From DASYDU01 sp050248495 (GTDB lineage Bacteria > Planctomycetota > Planctomycetia > Pirellulales > Lacipirellulaceae), in the NCBI GenBank assembly GCA_050248495.1, contig JBFWSG010000007.1:1-64000 (forward strand): a DNA stretch of 64,000 nucleotides, read 5' to 3'. Of the stretch, positions 60,887-64,000 are shown piece after piece. Positions within the stretch are counted from its first letter, which is position 1, and each line of letters begins with the position of its first letter. Under the pieces are notes generated by a model. The model worked only from the letters and a program-made list of their open reading frames with translations, did not search any database and had not been told where the DNA came from. Made by a program: the position numbers and the translations under genes.

Positions 60887-62551
60887 ATGTTCGGTCGTAG
60901 AGCGTGGAAATGGTCGGTCCTCGTCGTGCCGACTCTCTGCGCTTGGTGGGCTTTCTCGCCCCGCGCCCGGGCCGACCTGCAGATCGCCGGCTATCAAGAC
61001 CGGCTCCATGACCCGTATTACGTTGGCCCCGACAAGGCCTTCATCGGCGCGGCGTTCAACTGGAGCGGCGTCGGCCGCATCCCCGATCCCGCGACCGGCG
61101 GCACCAACTGGAAAAGCGTGACGATGATCTCGGACAATTATTTCATCACCGCCTTCCACAACCAGCCCAACCGGGGCAACGATTCCGCCGGCCCCGCGCC
61201 GAAAGTGCGGTTCTATCGCACGACCGATCCGCAGGGCGAATACTGGGAAACGGAAATCGCCGCCACCGGCAATAAATACGTCGGCGAGCGGGTCGGGCTC
61301 ACCGACCTGTGGGTCGGCAAACTCGCCAGCACGCCGCCCGACTGGGTCACCCGCTATCCGCTCGCCAAGCGGCAGGAAGCGACAAACTATTTGTCCTACA
61401 CCGACACCGATCTGTTCGTTTTCGGCCAGGATTCGCCCCGCGGCTGGACAAGCGTCCGCGTAGGCCGCAATGAGATCGACAGCGTCGACATTGGCGGCAA
61501 CCTGACTTGGACATATGATCCGGTACACGGGCTTGGCGTCGACGAAGCGGAAACGCAGATTGGCGATTCCGGCGCACCCAGCTTCTTCACCAGCGGACGC
61601 ATTCCCGTTTTGGCGGGCGTGCATACGCGGGAAAACTTCGACACGGGCATTTCGAAAAACTTGCAGGCAATCATCGATCTGGTTGGAGAGCCAGTGTCTG
61701 TTTCGACCGGTCTAGTTGGCGATCTTAACGGCAATTTCCAGGTCAACGCTTCGGACTTTTTTGCGATGACAACCGGTGCCTCGACCGTTGGCAAAGCACG
61801 ATATTACAACGGAGACCTTACCGGCGACGGCATCGTCGATATCCGTGACTTCCAGTTGCTGTCGCTGAATCTCGGTCGAGGATTGTTCGCCCCATCCGAC
61901 ACCAATCGCGACGGCAGCGTGGATGGCTACGATCTGGCTCGCATGGGGGCCAGCTGGGGACGATCCGTAGCGCCATTCACGATGGGAGACGCAAACGGCG
62001 ATGGGATCATCAATCTCGCAGACGTGGAGATTTTCGATGACAATCAATTTCGCGCCTATTTCGGTCCCCTGCCCGCACCGCTTTCGCCGATTGTGGGAGA
62101 TTTTACCGGCAACGGCGTAGTTGATGGATTTGATCTCGCAGTTGTAACGGGAAACCTTAACAAAATTGTTGTTGCTGGAACCAATGGCGACGCCGACGGC
62201 AACGGCGTGGTGAATAGTGCTGATGTCGCCTTTATTTCCACGCGCCTCGGCAGTTCCTTCGGCGATCTCAACGGCGATTTTGAAGTCGGCCCTTCTGATT
62301 TTGTCGTCATGGCGAGCAACTGGAACAAATTCGTAGGCGGCGGAAGATTGAGCGGCGATTTGAACGGCGACAAGCTGGTCAACAGCACCGACGCCCGCAT
62401 CCTCTTCGATTGGTGGGGCCAGCAGGGAGGCGAGTTTCCCAACATGCTCGTTCCGGAGCCCTCGGCATTCGGGCTTCTGCTAATGGCGCTACTTTCCACT
62501 CCCGGCCGGCTGACATCGCGGCGCCGACCAACATCACGAAGCATGTTGTGA
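60887..62551 (+). CDS. Trypsin-like protease with eight dockerin-type loops and PEP-CTERM tail
   Basis: 554 residues. Signal peptide about 1-29. S1-type protease domain 30-270: His91 (FITAFHN), Asp140 (LTDLWVG) and Ser228 (QIGDSGAP). Eight calcium loops of the type GDxNGDGxVxxxD begin near 278, 309, 336, 367, 404, 434, 459 and 490. A PEP-CTERM signal (VPEPSAFGLLLMALL) ends at the C-terminus with a basic tail. It is predicted to be an exported, surface-anchored, calcium-binding serine protease. The start ATG 60887 opens a good signal peptide. Confidence 0.82.
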   Translation: MFGRRAWKWSVLVVPTLCAWWAFSPRARADLQIAGYQDRLHDPYYVGPDKAFIGAAFNWSGVGRIPDPATGGTNWKSVTMISDNYFITAFHNQPNRGNDSAGPAPKVRFYRTTDPQGEYWETEIAATGNKYVGERVGLTDLWVGKLASTPPDWVTRYPLAKRQEATNYLSYTDTDLFVFGQDSPRGWTSVRVGRNEIDSVDIGGNLTWTYDPVHGLGVDEAETQIGDSGAPSFFTSGRIPVLAGVHTRENFDTGISKNLQAIIDLVGEPVSVSTGLVGDLNGNFQVNASDFFAMTTGASTVGKARYYNGDLTGDGIVDIRDFQLLSLNLGRGLFAPSDTNRDGSVDGYDLARMGASWGRSVAPFTMGDANGDGIINLADVEIFDDNQFRAYFGPLPAPLSPIVGDFTGNGVVDGFDLAVVTGNLNKIVVAGTNGDADGNGVVNSADVAFISTRLGSSFGDLNGDFEVGPSDFVVMASNWNKFVGGGRLSGDLNGDKLVNSTDARILFDWWGQQGGEFPNMLVPEPSAFGLLLMALLSTPGRLTSRRRPTSRSML

Positions 62552-62645
62552 TTTCGTGAATTCTTTTGACTTCCCGCGGTGCCGCGGATACGCTCCCCTT
62601 CAGCAGGGGGCGTATTGGGCCATGGATCAATGGGAGAGGGCGCTC

Positions 62646-63371
62646 ATGTACCGGCTAGTTGTTTTTGCCATCGCACTGTTGTTTCTTGCGAATGAAGCAC
62701 AAGCCGCAAACGTCTTTTTGGAGTTGCGATTAGATCCGGCGTCGCCTGGATGCCATGTATGCACACTTTCCGGACCAGGTACGTACCAACTGTTCGCAAG
62801 AGCGAGCTCGGGTGACAACTTCGGCATCTCTGCCTATAGCATTCCCCTCGTCGGTGTGTCGTCGATGCTCCATCGTTCGCCAAGGGCCTTGATCAATCTC
62901 AATGAAGAACCCCAGCCGGCTGGATTCACATTGTTTCGTTCTGCCAACAACCAGGTTGTGATTCCAGGCGGCTTTCTGGTGGGAGCAGGTCAAGACAGCA
63001 TCACGCCGACGCCCTACTTGGTGCGAGGCTTTGGTCAAAGGACCAGCGACTTCGCTACCGAACTCGGCTTCGTAACGCCTGCGGTTATACTTCCATCCCC
63101 TGGCGGTAGTCAGACAAGGTGGAACGCAAACTTGCTACTTGCCGAAGGGAACTACATCGCTGGACAATTGCCACGCGTCGATTTCGGTTCAATCGATTTA
63201 CTTGTCAACGTATTTGCCGGCGCTGCGGGCTTCCAAACCATGGCCGCCACTCCACTCATGGTGCCGGAGCCTGCATCGGCTGCGCTGGTCGGCACGGCGC
63301 TCATCGGCCCTGGCCTAACTCTGCGCCGCCGGCGACAGCAGAGTTTTGTTACTTCTCGCGGGCCATCGTGA
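62646..63371 (+). CDS. PEP-CTERM protein, family A (copy 3, shorter)
   Basis: 241 residues from ATG 62646, chosen because GAGAGGG lies just upstream and a signal peptide begins there. Third paralogue of the family: CHVCTLSGPGTYQLFA and GFTLFRSANNQVVIPGGFLV. It lacks the Ig-like module of the other two. PEP-CTERM tail: VPEPASAALVGTALIG with RRRRQQ. The 3' end overlaps the aroC 3' end by 23 bp on the other strand. Confidence 0.85.
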   Translation: MYRLVVFAIALLFLANEAQAANVFLELRLDPASPGCHVCTLSGPGTYQLFARASSGDNFGISAYSIPLVGVSSMLHRSPRALINLNEEPQPAGFTLFRSANNQVVIPGGFLVGAGQDSITPTPYLVRGFGQRTSDFATELGFVTPAVILPSPGGSQTRWNANLLLAEGNYIAGQLPRVDFGSIDLLVNVFAGAAGFQTMAATPLMVPEPASAALVGTALIGPGLTLRRRRQQSFVTSRGPS

Positions 63372-64000
63372 GATAGAGGTCGTAGCGGGCTTTCATTTCC
63401 GCCAGGCTGTCGCCGCCGAATTTGTCGATGACCGCCGAGGCTACTTCGAAGGCCACTACGTTTTCCACGATCACGCTCGCGGCTGAAACCGCGCAGACGT
63501 CGCTCCGCTCGTACTGGGCTTCTTGCTTTTCTTTGGTGGCCAGGTTGATCGATTCGAGCGGTTTGGCGAGTGTGCTGATCGGCTTCTTCGCGGCGCGGAT
63601 CACCAGCGGCTGGCCGTTGGTCATGCCCGCTTCCAGGCCGCCGGCGTTGTTCGTGGGCCGCACGTAGCCGAGGTTTGGCGTGTCGCGCTGCGACTCGTCG
63701 TACTGAATCGGATCGTGGACCTTCGAGCCGCGGCGGCGGGCCGCTTCGAACCCCAGGCCGATCTCGACGCCCTTGATCGCCTGCACGGCCATCACCGCCT
63801 GGGCCAGCCGCCCGTCGAGCTTGCGGTCCCATTGGGCGTGCGTGCCGAGTCCGAAGGGCAGGCCGTCGACGCGGACCTCGACGATGCCGCCGAGCGTGTC
63901 GCCGTCCTTGCCGGCGGCGTCGATTAATTTCTTGATCGGTTCGTCGCGTTCCAGGTTGAGGCCGTAGATCGCGCTCTCATCGCGGATCTCGCGCAAGCGA
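63349..64000 (-). CDS. aroC: Chorismate synthase, partial (5' end outside window)
   Basis: 217 residues visible, from the window edge to the stop. Conserved chorismate synthase blocks are GLPFGLGTHAQWDRKLDG, QAIKGVEIGLGF and NNAGGLEAGMTNGQPLVIRAAKKPIST. It converts EPSP to chorismate in aromatic amino acid synthesis and needs reduced FMN. The N-terminal half is beyond 64000. It converges with the PEP-CTERM gene and their 3' ends overlap by 23 bp. Confidence 0.95.
   Translation of the reverse strand, partial: RLREIRDESAIYGLNLERDEPIKKLIDAAGKDGDTLGGIVEVRVDGLPFGLGTHAQWDRKLDGRLAQAVMAVQAIKGVEIGLGFEAARRRGSKVHDPIQYDESQRDTPNLGYVRPTNNAGGLEAGMTNGQPLVIRAAKKPISTLAKPLESINLATKEKQEAQYERSDVCAVSAASVIVENVVAFEVASAVIDKFGGDSLAEMKARYDLYLTMAREK

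Overview
The window looks like a chromosomal segment of a planctomycete, most likely in the Pirellulales. This is inferred from gene content, without any marker-gene search. The GC content is high. There are five PEP-CTERM sorted proteins, two of them with dockerin-type calcium loops, and one HAF-repeat protein that also ends in a PEP-CTERM tail. Other pointers are a cysteine-rich outer-membrane barrel protein, a cyclase-kinase-sensor fusion, and several secreted proteins of the type common in that phylum. No phage, plasmid, insertion sequence or CRISPR array was seen.

Layout. 0-3 kb: a PqqD/M50/HlyD membrane fusion and a VapBC-like toxin-antitoxin pair. 3-9.3 kb: a giant AsmA-like envelope protein, a SYLF protein and a HAF/PEP-CTERM protein. 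9.4-16 kb: a zinc-ribbon protein overlapping a secreted metallopeptidase, then glyA, a response regulator, a TPR protein and an alpha/beta hydrolase. 16-24.5 kb: a MazF-like module, a MagIII-like DNA glycosylase, rarA, an ORF6N protein, a LysM/L,D-transpeptidase-like protein without its catalytic residues, pyrE, a possible nuclease and fabH. 24.5-31.4 kb: pepF, an ABC transporter pair, a Uma2 protein, a secreted protein and a sugar-isomerase-like protein. 31.4-38.4 kb: small proteins, tRNA-His with a terminator, and a Fic protein with three evenly spaced operator-like palindromes that overlaps a HerA-like ATPase gene. 38.4-43.5 kb: thiS-thiG, a DinG-type helicase, a ParE-like module and hisF. 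43.5-48 kb: a tight cluster of a PilT-type ATPase, a membrane-embedded PilB-like protein that has lost its Walker motifs, and two membrane proteins. 48-55 kb: a Cys-rich barrel protein, a YceH-type protein, a BASS-type transporter and the cyclase-kinase-sensor fusion. 55-63.4 kb: mostly non-coding DNA, then an exported-protein cluster with three paralogous PEP-CTERM proteins, a dockerin/PEP-CTERM protein and a trypsin-like protease with eight calcium loops and a PEP-CTERM tail. The window ends inside aroC.

Two themes stand out. First, three proteins keep a recognisable enzyme fold but have lost residues normally needed for activity or cofactor binding: the PilB-like protein, the YkuD-like protein and the DinG-type helicase (one cluster cysteine). 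Second, arrays of degenerate 7-bp repeats occur directly before three start codons that have no Shine-Dalgarno sequence, and once inside a coding sequence. Housekeeping genes (glyA, pyrE, fabH, thiSG, hisF, aroC, rarA) are scattered singly among lineage-specific genes rather than grouped by pathway.
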